Of a stretch of DNA of 64,000 nt, positions 38,956 through 47,832 are shown one piece after another (position 1 is the stretch's first letter; each line of letters begins with the position of its first letter). The stretch is taken from contig NZ_JAAATY010000005.1 of the NCBI RefSeq assembly GCF_013280595.1, forward strand, positions 124,001 through 188,000. The letters run 5' to 3'. The DNA is from Kibdelosporangium persicum. GTDB lineage: Bacteria > Actinomycetota > Actinomycetes > Mycobacteriales > Pseudonocardiaceae. Under the pieces are notes generated by a model. The model was not told where the DNA came from. It made no database searches and saw only the letters and a list, made by a program, of their open reading frames with translations. Made by a program: the position numbers and the translations under genes.

Positions 38956-41139
38956 TCAGACCACTGCCCCGGAGCCTGTCCGGGCTCGGGGCCTGGCCTG
39001 CCTGGGCGAACGCTGTGCCCCTGGATAACGCCGGTGCAGCAGGATGGCCACGGGTCCGGCGGTGGCTACTGTGGACACCGTGCCGGCGACCAGGCCGAGC
39101 AGGAGCGCCAGGGCGAAGTCCGCGAGGGAACCATCGCCGAGGACGAGCAGCGCACCGAGGACAAAGAGGACACCGACACCGGTGTTCACCGTACGCGGCA
39201 ACGTCTGCAGGACGGCGGCACCGACCGCCCTGGCGAACGGGTCCTTCGGCCGCCGTCCCCGGATCTCCCGGACTCTGTCGAACACGACCACGGAGTCGTT
39301 GACGGAATAGCCGATCACCGTCAGCAGGGCGGCCAGGAACACGCCGTCCATCGTTTTGCCCAGCCACGCGAAGATGCCCAGGATGATCAGCACGTCCTGG
39401 GCAAGCGCGACGACCGTGGCCACGCCGAGCCGCCAGTCGAACCGTACGGCCAGGTAGATCAGCTGCGCGGCGATCGCCAGCCCCAGCGCGATCAGTGCCT
39501 GGTTGCGCAGTTCGGCGCCGAGACTCGGGCCGATCTGCTCGTCGCGGATCTGGTCGGCCTGCCCGGTGACCGATGCGACGGCGGCACGGATGCGGTCCGA
39601 CCCGGCCTGGTCGACCGGCTCGGTACGAATCGAAACGGCGTTGTCGCCGGACGACTGCACGACGGCACGCGGGAAACCGGCCTCGGACACTGCGTCACGA
39701 ATCTGGTTGACGTCGGCCGACGTGCTGTACTCCAGCACCCGGCCCCCGGTGAACTCGATGCCCGGCTTCGGGCCCGCGAACACCATGCCCGCCACCGCGA
39801 TCAGCACCGCGGCGGCGGCCGGGACCAGCCACCACCGTGGCCTGGCAAGGAAGTCCGGATTCCGCCGGTTCACCCAGCGGCGGACGCGCCCGTCCCTGGT
39901 CAGCCCGGAGATCTTCGGTGACCGGACGGTGTAGTGCGTCAGCACACGGGTCAGCACCAGCGTGGTGAACATCGCCGCCAGCACACCGATCGTCAGCGTC
40001 ACGCCGAAGCCGCGCACCGGGCCGGACGCCAGCAGGAACAGCAGTCCGGCGGCGAGCAGAGTGGTCACGTTGGAGTCGACGATCGCCGACAACGCGCCCC
40101 TGAATCCCTTGTCGACCGCCTTGGGCAGCGGACTGTCCCGTTCTTCACGGGCACGTTCGAACACCAGAACCGTCGCGTCGACGGCCATTCCGATCGCCAG
40201 GACAAAACCCGCCAGCCCCGGCAACGTCAGCGTGGCGCCGATCGCGAGCAGTGCCGCGTAGGAAACCAAGGCATAGCAGAGCAATGCGAACACCGCCACG
40301 AAGCCCGCGAACCAGTACACCACCATCAGGAACGCCGCCGTGAGCGCGAGCCCGATGACGGCGGCCCTGGCGCTGTCCTCGATCGCGGCCGCGCCCAGGG
40401 TCGGCCCGACCGTCCGCTGCTCGATGATCTCCACCGGGACCGGCAAGGCGCCCGCGTTGATCAGCAGCGCCAGGTCCTTGGCCTCGGCCTGGCCGAACTG
40501 GCCGGTGATCCGGATCCGGTCGCCGATCATGCCGACCTGGCACTGGGCCTGGACGTCGACCTCCGGCGCGGAGATCACCTCGTCGTCCAGCACGATCGCC
40601 ACCCGGCGTTTCGGGTCGCCCGGCGGCGAGCACGCGGCCTGCCCGGTGAGCTCCTCCCATTTCCTGGTCGCGTCACTGGCGAAGTCGACGCTGACGAACC
40701 AGCTCGGGCCTTCCTGCGGGTTCGTCTCGGCCCGTGCCTCCTCGACCCCTTCGCCGGTCAGCGCCACCGGCCCGAGTTGCTGGGGTGCGGCGGTGATCGG
40801 GTGGAACGTCAGCTGGGCCGTGCGGCCGATCGTCTCCACGGCCTGCTTGGGGTCCTGCAGGCCCGGCAGCTCGATGACGATCCGGTCGTCGCCGGACCGG
40901 GCCAGCATCGGTTCGGCCACGCCGAGTGCGTCGACCCTGCGCCGCAACACTTCCAGGGTTCGCTCGGTGGCCTCGTCGTCGGCCTCGGCCTTGGTCTCCA
41001 GAACGACTTGCGTACCGCCACGCAAGTCCAGCCCCAGCCGGGGCGCCGTGGTCAGCAACAGATAAACGGACGCGGCAAGGACGACCAGGCACGTGATCAC
41101 GCGACCGGTCATGCCTCGCCGCGCGGGAGCGTGCGACAA
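38956..41139 (-). CDS. secDF: Fused SecD-SecF protein translocase subunit
   Basis: The 727-residue membrane protein joins SecD and SecF. The SecD half has 'GLDLRGGTQVVLE' near residue 36, the P1 region with 'IVIELPGLQDPKQA' and six C-terminal helices with 'AIGMAVDATVLVFERAREE'. The SecF half begins near 440 ('GPKPGIEFTGGRVLEY') and has 'TVIGYSVNDSVVVFDRVREI'. It uses the proton gradient to pull exported proteins through SecYEG. Actinomycetes usually have separate secD and secF next to yajC; this fused copy far from them is probably an accessory system. Two small exported paralogues are encoded directly upstream. Confidence 0.93.
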   Translation of the reverse strand: MSHAPARRGMTGRVITCLVVLAASVYLLLTTAPRLGLDLRGGTQVVLETKAEADDEATERTLEVLRRRVDALGVAEPMLARSGDDRIVIELPGLQDPKQAVETIGRTAQLTFHPITAAPQQLGPVALTGEGVEEARAETNPQEGPSWFVSVDFASDATRKWEELTGQAACSPPGDPKRRVAIVLDDEVISAPEVDVQAQCQVGMIGDRIRITGQFGQAEAKDLALLINAGALPVPVEIIEQRTVGPTLGAAAIEDSARAAVIGLALTAAFLMVVYWFAGFVAVFALLCYALVSYAALLAIGATLTLPGLAGFVLAIGMAVDATVLVFERAREERDSPLPKAVDKGFRGALSAIVDSNVTTLLAAGLLFLLASGPVRGFGVTLTIGVLAAMFTTLVLTRVLTHYTVRSPKISGLTRDGRVRRWVNRRNPDFLARPRWWLVPAAAAVLIAVAGMVFAGPKPGIEFTGGRVLEYSTSADVNQIRDAVSEAGFPRAVVQSSGDNAVSIRTEPVDQAGSDRIRAAVASVTGQADQIRDEQIGPSLGAELRNQALIALGLAIAAQLIYLAVRFDWRLGVATVVALAQDVLIILGIFAWLGKTMDGVFLAALLTVIGYSVNDSVVVFDRVREIRGRRPKDPFARAVGAAVLQTLPRTVNTGVGVLFVLGALLVLGDGSLADFALALLLGLVAGTVSTVATAGPVAILLHRRYPGAQRSPRQARPRARTGSGAVV

Positions 41140-41172
41140 GGTAAGTCTCCTATGGGTTTGTCCGGACAGGGC

Positions 41173-41514
41173 TCAACGCGATGCCTGCCGGACAGGAGGA
41201 GCACGTCCATCGCTCACCGGAAGTGCTGCGGCACGGGAGAACCGCGGCACGTCCGCATCCTGGTCACCCAGCCCGATCACCACAGGTTCGGTGCTGATCG
41301 TCTCGGTGACGCCGCGGACCTTGAGCAGGCCGGGGTCGGCGGCGAGCCGCCCGGCGTCCCGCACCGGCGGGACCGCGGTCACCACGGTCCGCGCGACAAC
41401 GTTCTCGTCCTCGGCCTTCGCGGGGGCGGATTCACCGCCCAGCCAAGAACCCAGGCACAGCAGGACAGCAGCGACCAGCACGAGGGCAAGCCGCCGCGCC
41501 ACAACGCGCGACAA
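41173..41514 (-). CDS. Small exported protein, SecDF-linked (paralogue 2)
   Basis: 113 residues: a membrane/signal segment 'RRLALVLVAAVLLCLGSWLGG', then a ~75-residue extracytoplasmic domain with 'RDAGRLAADPGLLKVRGVTE', 'EPVVIGLGDQDADVPRFSRAAALPV' and the end 'PPVRQASR'. It is clearly related to the neighbouring gene at 41548, so the pair arose by tandem duplication. No known family. It lies 33 bp upstream of the secDF start, so it likely belongs to that operon and may be a partner or client of the translocase. Confidence 0.7.
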   Translation of the reverse strand: MSRVVARRLALVLVAAVLLCLGSWLGGESAPAKAEDENVVARTVVTAVPPVRDAGRLAADPGLLKVRGVTETISTEPVVIGLGDQDADVPRFSRAAALPVSDGRAPPVRQASR

Positions 41515-41547
41515 GGAAAGGCTCCTGGGAATCGTCCGGACAGGGTG

Positions 41548-41907
41548 CTACAGAACTGCCTGCCGGACAGGAGGTCCACGGTCGCCGGAGACCGGAAGCG
41601 CCACCACACGGGAGACCAGCGGCACGTCCTCGTCCTGCTCGCCCAGCCGCACCAGCACGGGCTCGGCCCCGGCCACCTCGGTGACACTCTGGACCTTCAG
41701 CAGGCCGGGATCGGCGGCGAGCCTGCCGATCTCACGCATCGGCGGGGTCGCGTCGACCAGGGACTGGTCGATCGCCACGGTCTCGGTCTCGGTCCCGGGC
41801 TGGGGGTGCGCGGGCGCCTCGCGCGCCACGAACCCGAGGGACATCAGGACAGCGGCGACCACCAGCAGAAGCAGTCGCCGGGCCGTCACCCGCCCAACAG
41901 TACTCAC
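41548..41907 (-). CDS. Small exported protein, SecDF-linked (paralogue 1)
   Basis: 119 residues with the same architecture as the next gene: 'ARRLLLLVVAAVLMSLGFVA' anchor or signal, then 'REIGRLAADPGLLKVQSVTE', 'EPVLVRLGEQDEDVPLVSRVVALPV' and the end 'PPVRQAVL'. The two share about half of their residues. It is first in a likely three-gene operon with its paralogue and secDF (33-34 bp gaps). Divergent from the amidohydrolase with 37 bp between. Confidence 0.7.
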   Translation of the reverse strand: MSTVGRVTARRLLLLVVAAVLMSLGFVAREAPAHPQPGTETETVAIDQSLVDATPPMREIGRLAADPGLLKVQSVTEVAGAEPVLVRLGEQDEDVPLVSRVVALPVSGDRGPPVRQAVL

Positions 41908-41944
41908 TTGCCCGGATCTCAGCCACTACCACGGGTAGGGTGAG

Positions 41945-43525
41945 ATGGTGCGGTCCGCGCCAGGTTCAGCCTCGCTGAAAGCCGACCTCCTGCTCACCAA
42001 CGCCAACGTGGTCACGGTGGACGGGCCGGACGTGACGTCTGTGGCGATCCTCGGCGACCGGATCGTCGCTCTGGCGGATGTCCCGGCCCGGCAGGTGATC
42101 GACCTCGACGGCGCCACCGTCACGCCGGGTTTCCACGACGCGCACAACCACATGGCGTGGTACGGCCTCACCCTGTCCGAAGTAGATGTCCGGGTGGACA
42201 GCCTCGACGCGTTGTACGACGCGATCGCCGCCGCCCCGGACGGCGAGTGGATCATCGCCTCGGGCTACGACCAGAACAAGTGCGGCGGGCATCCCACGCG
42301 GGACGGGCTGGACCGCGCGGGGCGTGGCCGCAAGGTGCTGGTGAAGCACACGTCCGGGCACATGTGCGTGGTCAACTCGCCGGTCCTGCGGGAGCTCGGC
42401 CTCGCGGAGCACGCCGTCGAGGTCGACGGCGGTCTGGTGGTCGCCGACTCGGCGGGACGGCCGACCGGGCTGCTCCAGGAAACGGCCCAGCAGCTGGTGA
42501 ACCCGCTGATCCTGCCGTACCCGGTGGACAGCCTGGCCGGCGCGATCGACCGGGCCGGACAGCGGTACCTGCGGGAAGGCATCACCAGCTGTACCGAGGC
42601 CGGGATCGGCGGCGGCTGGATCGGCAAGAGCCCGGTGGAGCTCGAGGCGTATCACCGTGCCCGTGAGCAGGGCAAGCTGCACGTGCGGGTCGAGCTGATG
42701 GTCGCGTCGGACGTGCTGCATCCGGTCACCGAGCTCGGAGTCGGCCTCGACCTGGGAATCCGGACCGGCTTCGGTGACGACTGGCTGAGCATCGGACCGG
42801 TCAAGGTCTTCGCGGACGGCTCGTTGATCGGCCACACCGCCGCGATGTACCACGACTTCTCCGACTCCCCCGGCGAACGCGGCTACCTGCAAGCAGACCC
42901 GGAGGCGTTGACAGCGACGATCCTCGACGCGCACAAGGCGGGCTGGCGCGTGGCCACGCACGCGATCGGCGACGCGGCGATCGACCTCGTGCTGGACGCC
43001 TACGAAGCAGCAGGCGATCCCACCCGGCGGCACCGGATCGAGCACTTCGGCGTGGCCCGGCCGGACCAGGTCCGGCGCGCGGCCGAACTCGGTGTCATCC
43101 CCGTGCCCCAGGGCCGCTTCGCCAACGAGATCGGCGACGGCATGCTCAGCGCGCTCGGCCCGGAACGCTCGCGCTGGGCGTACCGGCAAAGGTCGCTGCT
43201 GGACGCCGGGATCGTCGTGCCCGGCAGTTCCGACCGGCCGGTGGTCACGGGCGCTCCCCTGCTCGGCATGCACGACATGGTCAACCAACAGACCGCTTCC
43301 GGCGTGCCGTTCAATCCGGCGGAGGCCGTGACCGGGTTGGACGCGTTGCGCGCCTTCACTTACGGCTCGGCGTACGCATCCGGGCAGGAACACCGCAAAG
43401 GCACGATCACCGTGGGCAAACTGGCGGATCTCGTGGTGCTGTCGGACAACCCGGCGACCGTGGAACCGGGCCGGATCAAGGACATCGAGGTGTTGCGGAC
43501 CATGGTCGGCGGGGTGTTCCGGTAA
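41945..43525 (+). CDS. YtcJ-like amidohydrolase
   Basis: The 526-residue protein belongs to the amidohydrolase 3 family: metal motif HxH in 'GFHDAHNHMAWYG', 'VKHTSGHMCVVN', metal/His 'WRVATHAIGDAAID' and 'HRIEHFGVARPDQV', then 'PVVTGAPLLGMHDMVNQ' and the C-terminal 'GKLADLVVLSDNP'. Family members hydrolyse amide or N-formyl bonds in cyclic or acylated compounds; the substrate is unknown. ATG 41945. Confidence 0.9.
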   Translation: MVRSAPGSASLKADLLLTNANVVTVDGPDVTSVAILGDRIVALADVPARQVIDLDGATVTPGFHDAHNHMAWYGLTLSEVDVRVDSLDALYDAIAAAPDGEWIIASGYDQNKCGGHPTRDGLDRAGRGRKVLVKHTSGHMCVVNSPVLRELGLAEHAVEVDGGLVVADSAGRPTGLLQETAQQLVNPLILPYPVDSLAGAIDRAGQRYLREGITSCTEAGIGGGWIGKSPVELEAYHRAREQGKLHVRVELMVASDVLHPVTELGVGLDLGIRTGFGDDWLSIGPVKVFADGSLIGHTAAMYHDFSDSPGERGYLQADPEALTATILDAHKAGWRVATHAIGDAAIDLVLDAYEAAGDPTRRHRIEHFGVARPDQVRRAAELGVIPVPQGRFANEIGDGMLSALGPERSRWAYRQRSLLDAGIVVPGSSDRPVVTGAPLLGMHDMVNQQTASGVPFNPAEAVTGLDALRAFTYGSAYASGQEHRKGTITVGKLADLVVLSDNPATVEPGRIKDIEVLRTMVGGVFR

Positions 43526-43566
43526 ACTCGCCCCTTGTTGCCACAGTTTTGCATTAAGATCCCGTC

Positions 43567-44085
43567 ATGCGGATCTCCGGCGTGACAGCCACGCAACTCG
43601 ACGACCTGCGCACGCCGTTACATGCGATGTACCGCCAGTGTTTCGCGGATCCACCGTGGAACGAACCGCCCGAGATGCTCGACGACTACGCCAACGTCCT
43701 CAGCAGACACCTCGGCCAACCAGGCTTGTACGGGTCCGTCGCGTGGTCCGGCAAAGACCTGCTGGGGGTGGCTTACGGCCACCCGATGCCGCCCGACCTG
43801 CCCGACGACCCGTTCCACCACGCCGTCGCCGAGGTGGTTTCCCCGTCGTCGTTGGTCGCCCCGGCGGTGACCTTGATCGAGCTGATGGTCAGTCCCGCCG
43901 CTCGCGGACGTGGCGTGGGCCGGGGGCTGATCGACCACTTCGTCCGTGACCACGATCAGGCCTGGCTGGTCACCCACCCCGAAGCGCCGGCGTGCCGGTT
44001 GTACGAATCCGCGGGGTGGACCAGGTCGGCGCCGTTCGCCAACCCGCACGGCGGTCCTCGCGTGGCCTACCTGCACACGAAGTAG
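43567..44085 (+). CDS. GNAT-family N-acetyltransferase
   Basis: A 172-residue GNAT protein: N-terminal 'LHAMYRQCFADPPWNEPPE', the acetyl-CoA pyrophosphate loop 'LMVSPAARGRGVGRGLIDHF' (motif A, RGRGVG) and the C-terminal 'YESAGWTRSAPF'. The acceptor substrate is unknown. Its end overlaps the 3' end of the truncated IclR gene on the other strand. Confidence 0.88.
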   Translation: MRISGVTATQLDDLRTPLHAMYRQCFADPPWNEPPEMLDDYANVLSRHLGQPGLYGSVAWSGKDLLGVAYGHPMPPDLPDDPFHHAVAEVVSPSSLVAPAVTLIELMVSPAARGRGVGRGLIDHFVRDHDQAWLVTHPEAPACRLYESAGWTRSAPFANPHGGPRVAYLHTK

Positions 44086-44378
44086 TCAGCAGGCTCTCGA
44101 CGCCGAGCGGCCGAAGTGGACGGTCCGCTCCGGGGCGAGCGGCGACAAGTCCACTGAGGACCAGTCGGCGCCCGCCGGTCGAGGAACCCGTTGACCACCA
44201 AGTTGGTGACGAGTCGCTGCACAGTGGACGCGGGCAGGCCGGTAGACTGCTGGATCTCGCGGAGCGTCAGGTCAGGCCGCTGCAGCGTGAAGGCGTTGAG
44301 GATCTCCGTGATCTTGCCGAGCACGAGCAGCGGCGTGTGCCCGGCTCCGTTGGCGGCCTTCTCGTCCTGGCTGCTCAT
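44067..44378 (-). pseudogene. Truncated IclR-type regulator (HTH domain only)
   Basis: The first ~70 residues are a good IclR N-terminal winged helix ('LGKITEILNAFTLQRPDLTL', 'REIQQSTGLPASTVQRLVTN', 'LVVNGFLDR'). After 'FLDR' the family continues into a ~170-residue effector domain; here the sequence turns into low-complexity Arg/Ser-rich residues and stops after ~30 more, on top of the GNAT gene's end. The effector domain is lost, so this is probably a gene remnant, though a free DNA-binding domain could still be made. It is divergent from ilvA with 24 bp between. Confidence 0.7.
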
Positions 44379-44402
44379 ACCGTGAAAATACGACAGGAGC
44401 GG

Positions 44403-45659
44403 GTGTTGTCCGCAGAACACCCCGTCGCGGCGGACGTCGTCGCGGCGGCGAGCCGGTTCACCGGAGTCATCGATCCCAGCCCGTTGCAGCGCAACGAGCG
44501 GCTGTCCCGTCGTCACGACCTGGACGTATGGCTCAAAAGGGAGGATCTGCACACGGTTCGCTCCTACAAGGGCCGCGGCGCGTACAACCTGCTCAGCAAC
44601 CTGTCCGCCGAAGAGCGTGACCGCGGCGTGGTGTGCGCCAGCGCCGGCAACCACGGTCAGGGCGTCGCCTTCGCGTGCGCGTCGCTCGGCATCGAGGCGC
44701 GCGTGTACCTGCCCCGGACCACTCCCCGGCAGAAGCGCGAGCGGGTCGCGAGCCTCGGTGGCAAGTACGTGCAGATCGTCGTCGAAGGCGAGACGTACGA
44801 CGACGCGGCGGCAGCGGCCTTGGTCCACGCGCAGGCCACCGGGATGACGCTGGTCCCGGCGTTCGACGATCCCCGCACCATCGCCGGTCAGGGCACGGTG
44901 GTCAAGGAAGTGATCGAGCAGCTGGGGCACGCTCCCGACGCGGTGATCGTCCCGGTCGGCGGCGGTGGGCTGCTCGCCGGAACGCTTGTGTGGCTGCGGG
45001 AGCACCATCCGGAGGTGACGGTCATCGGCGCGGAGCCGCTGGGCGCGCCCAGCATGGCCGACGCGATCGCCCACGGCGGCCCGGTCGATCTCGACCACGT
45101 CGACCCGTTCGTCGACGGTGCCGCCGTCCGGCGGGTCGGGCGGCACACGTTCGCGGTGGTCGACGAGGCGAGGCCGAAGCTGGTCGCGGTACCGGAAGGC
45201 CAGATCTGCGTGGAGATGCTGGACCTCTACCAGAACGACGGCATCATCGCCGAGCCCGCGGGTGCGCTCGCGTCGACCGCGTTGGCGCTGGACCTCGGCC
45301 TGCGTGCGGGCGCGACGGTGGTGTGCATCCTGTCCGGCGGCAACAACGACGTCAGCAGGTACGCCGAGATCGTCGAGCGGGCGCTGGTGTTCGAAGGCCG
45401 CAAGCACTACTTCCTCGTGGAGTTCCCGCAGGAACCGGGCGCGCTGCGGCGTTTCCTCGACGACGTGCTCGGTCCGGACGACGACATCACGTTGTTCGAG
45501 TACGTCAAACGCAACAACCGGGAGTTCGGTCCCGCGCTGGTGGGCATCGAGCTCGGCGCGCCGGAGAACCTCGAAGGCATACTGAAGCGGATGAACGCCG
45601 TCCCGCACCGGATCGAACGCGTTCCGCCGGACAGCCCACTTTTCTCGTTCGTGGTCTGA
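44403..45659 (+). CDS. ilvA: Threonine ammonia-lyase with ACT-like domain
   Basis: The ~418-residue protein has a fold-type II PLP core ('LKREDLHTVRSYKGRGAYNL' with the cofactor Lys, 'CASAGNHGQGVAFACASLG', 'VIVPVGGGGLLAGTLVWL', 'CILSGGNNDVSRYAEI') and a single C-terminal ACT-like regulatory domain ('HYFLVEFPQEPGALRRFLDD', 'LVGIELGAPENLEGILKRM'). This is the IlvA1 form of biosynthetic threonine dehydratase, which makes 2-oxobutanoate for isoleucine and is inhibited by it. Starts GTG 44403 or TTG 44406; AGGAG at 44395-44399 fits the TTG better. Confidence 0.93.
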   Translation: MLSAEHPVAADVVAAASRFTGVIDPSPLQRNERLSRRHDLDVWLKREDLHTVRSYKGRGAYNLLSNLSAEERDRGVVCASAGNHGQGVAFACASLGIEARVYLPRTTPRQKRERVASLGGKYVQIVVEGETYDDAAAAALVHAQATGMTLVPAFDDPRTIAGQGTVVKEVIEQLGHAPDAVIVPVGGGGLLAGTLVWLREHHPEVTVIGAEPLGAPSMADAIAHGGPVDLDHVDPFVDGAAVRRVGRHTFAVVDEARPKLVAVPEGQICVEMLDLYQNDGIIAEPAGALASTALALDLGLRAGATVVCILSGGNNDVSRYAEIVERALVFEGRKHYFLVEFPQEPGALRRFLDDVLGPDDDITLFEYVKRNNREFGPALVGIELGAPENLEGILKRMNAVPHRIERVPPDSPLFSFVV

Positions 45660-45689
45660 CGCTCGCCATCCCTCAATAGGGTGACGCGC

Positions 45690-47450
45690 ATGAACGCAAC
45701 GCCCAGCCGCAGGTCGATTCTGAAAGGGGCGGCGCTCACCGCCGCCGCGATGGCCGGTTCCATCCGCGTTTTCGACTTCGAGGCCGCCGCCGCGCCCGCG
45801 TCCGACGGGATTTTCGGGTACGGCGTGGCCAGTGGCGATCCTCTGGGGGACGCCGTGGTGATCTGGACACGAGCGACACCGCCGTGCGAAGGCAGGCAGG
45901 TCGCCACGCCAGGCAGCGGTCTCGGCCGTCCGATGCTCGTGCGCTGGGAAGTGGCGCGCGACGAGACCTTCCGGCGTGTGGTCAAGCGCGGCACGGTGCT
46001 GACGTCCGCGGCTTCCGACCACACGGTGAAGGTGGACGTGACCGGCCTGCGGCCGTACACGCGCTACTTCTACCGATTCCACGCCGAGGGCGAGACCAGC
46101 CCGGTCGGCCGCACGCAGACCGCGCCGGACGACGGCGACCGTCTGCACGCGCTGCGGTTCGCCCTCGTGTCGTGCAGCAACTACACCGGCGGCTACTTCG
46201 CCGCGTACCGCGCTCTGGGGCAACGCACCGACCTGGACTTCGTCCTGCACGTCGGTGACTACTTCTACGAGTACGGCAACGGCGCGGACCGTTCCGGCCC
46301 GCCCGAGCTGATCGGTGTGCGGGACGGCATCCCGGAGACCGAGACCATCGACCTGACCGGGTACCGGCTGCGGCACGCCCTGCACAAGGCCGATCCCGAT
46401 CTGGCGCTGGGGCACCGGCAGCACCCGTGGATCACGATCTTCGACGACCACGAGGTCGCCGACAACGCGTGGGAGGACGGCGCGTCCAACCACTCGCCCG
46501 ACACCGAAGGCGCTTTCCTCAGCCGCCGCCGTGCGGCGTACCAGGCGTACCTGGAGTGGATGCCGTTCCGGCTGCCCGAGCAGCGGCGAGTACCGCACCA
46601 GGGCACGCGGTTCTTCCGCGACTTCAGCTTCGGTCCCCTCGGCAACCTGTCCGTGCTGGAGACCCGGCAGAACCGCACTGCGCAGGTGAACGTGCCGCCG
46701 TTCAGCACGAGTGGCGGCGGGTTCATCCCGATCGGCGCGCCCGAAGTCGAGGCACAGCTGAACGACCCGGCCAGGCAGTTGCTCGAACCGGAGCAGATGA
46801 CGTGGCTGAAGAACTCGTCGCGCGGCAAGCCGTGGCACCTGATCGGCAACCAGGTGGTGCTCAGCCCGTTGATGATCCCCGGGCCGCTGCTGGACCTGCC
46901 ACCGGAGCTGACGTTGATCAACTCCGACCAGTGGGACGGTTACCGTGCGCAGCAAGCGGACTTAGTCAGCCACATCGCGGCCCAGCAGAACAACGTGGTC
47001 GTGCTGACCGGCGACATCCACTCGTCGTGGGCGACCGACATCCCGTCGAAGGCCGCGCCTGACTACACGTCAGTCGGCGTCGAGTTCGTGTGCCCGTCCG
47101 TCACCAGCGACGGGTTCTACGAACTGGCCCGCGCCCGTGCCGGCGCAGGCACTCCAGCCGAAGTCGTGGTCGCCGCGACCCGCGCCATCACCGGCACGCT
47201 GACCACCCGTAACCCGTGGATCAAGTACTTGGACGGCATCGGCCACGGTTACGCGTTGATCGACGTGACGCCGGACCGCGTGCAGGCGGACTTCCACCAC
47301 ACGCCGATCCCGACCAGCGCGCAGCCCGACCCGCGCATCGTCCCGAGCGTGACCACGTCGTACTCGGCGAGCTGGCAAACCCTTGCCGGATCACGGAAAG
47401 TCAGTCCGGCAGCCGGTCCTGTCGGTCCACGGTCCGACGAACCAGCGTAA
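45690..47450 (+). CDS. phoD: PhoD-type alkaline phosphatase/phosphodiesterase
   Basis: The product (~586 residues) has a Tat signal ('SRRSILKGAALTAAAMAG') and the PhoD domain: N-terminal 'FGYGVASGDPLGDAVVIWTR', metal motifs 'VLHVGDYFYEYG', 'IFDDHEVADNAWEDG', 'WHLIGNQVVLSP' and 'VVLTGDIHSSWATDI'. These Ca/Fe enzymes release phosphate from mono- and diesters, including teichoic acids, outside the cell. A second PhoD gene begins at 63578. The last 50 bp overlap the convergent membrane protein gene. No PHO box was recognised. Confidence 0.93.
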   Translation: MNATPSRRSILKGAALTAAAMAGSIRVFDFEAAAAPASDGIFGYGVASGDPLGDAVVIWTRATPPCEGRQVATPGSGLGRPMLVRWEVARDETFRRVVKRGTVLTSAASDHTVKVDVTGLRPYTRYFYRFHAEGETSPVGRTQTAPDDGDRLHALRFALVSCSNYTGGYFAAYRALGQRTDLDFVLHVGDYFYEYGNGADRSGPPELIGVRDGIPETETIDLTGYRLRHALHKADPDLALGHRQHPWITIFDDHEVADNAWEDGASNHSPDTEGAFLSRRRAAYQAYLEWMPFRLPEQRRVPHQGTRFFRDFSFGPLGNLSVLETRQNRTAQVNVPPFSTSGGGFIPIGAPEVEAQLNDPARQLLEPEQMTWLKNSSRGKPWHLIGNQVVLSPLMIPGPLLDLPPELTLINSDQWDGYRAQQADLVSHIAAQQNNVVVLTGDIHSSWATDIPSKAAPDYTSVGVEFVCPSVTSDGFYELARARAGAGTPAEVVVAATRAITGTLTTRNPWIKYLDGIGHGYALIDVTPDRVQADFHHTPIPTSAQPDPRIVPSVTTSYSASWQTLAGSRKVSPAAGPVGPRSDEPA

Positions 47451-47832
47451 GCCGGAACAGCAGCAGCGCTGACATCAGTGCCAGCGCTGCTGCTGCCAGG
47501 TCCAGCCACCACACCCAGTTCAACCACACCAGCAGTTCACCCGCGTCGAACGGGACCAGACCGGCGTAGTCGGTGACAGGTTCGTAATCCGTGGACAACT
47601 CGGACACCACGATCAACGCCACCGGCGCCAGCAACGCGATCGCGGCCGGGATGTGGGCCGTCTTCCGCCTGACCGCGAGCAGCCCGAGCACAGCGCCCGC
47701 GATCAGCAAGAGCGGTAACGCTCCCATCGCGAACGGCACCATCGCGCCGTACGGAACCGACATGGCCGCGATGACGCCAACACCGACAGAAGCGAGCACC
47801 AAGGCGATCTGCGTCCAGAGCAACCACTTCAT
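47401..47832 (-). CDS. Four-helix membrane protein, unknown
   Basis: 143 residues with about four hydrophobic segments ('QIALVLASVGVGVIAAM', 'MGALPLLLIAGAVLGLLAV', 'AIALLAPVALIVVSEL', 'WWLDLAAAALALMSALLLF'). No family recognised. It is co-transcribed with the VanZ-RDD gene (ATGA overlap), and its 3' end overlaps the phoD gene by 50 bp on the opposite strand. Confidence 0.7.
   Translation of the reverse strand: MKWLLWTQIALVLASVGVGVIAAMSVPYGAMVPFAMGALPLLLIAGAVLGLLAVRRKTAHIPAAIALLAPVALIVVSELSTDYEPVTDYAGLVPFDAGELLVWLNWVWWLDLAAAALALMSALLLFRLTLVRRTVDRQDRLPD

Noticed and set aside
44067-46955. Very long minus-strand open frame (962 codons)
   Set aside because: It is the shadow of ilvA and phoD in high-GC sequence; only its first ~100 codons carry a real family signal, and these are recorded as the truncated IclR gene.
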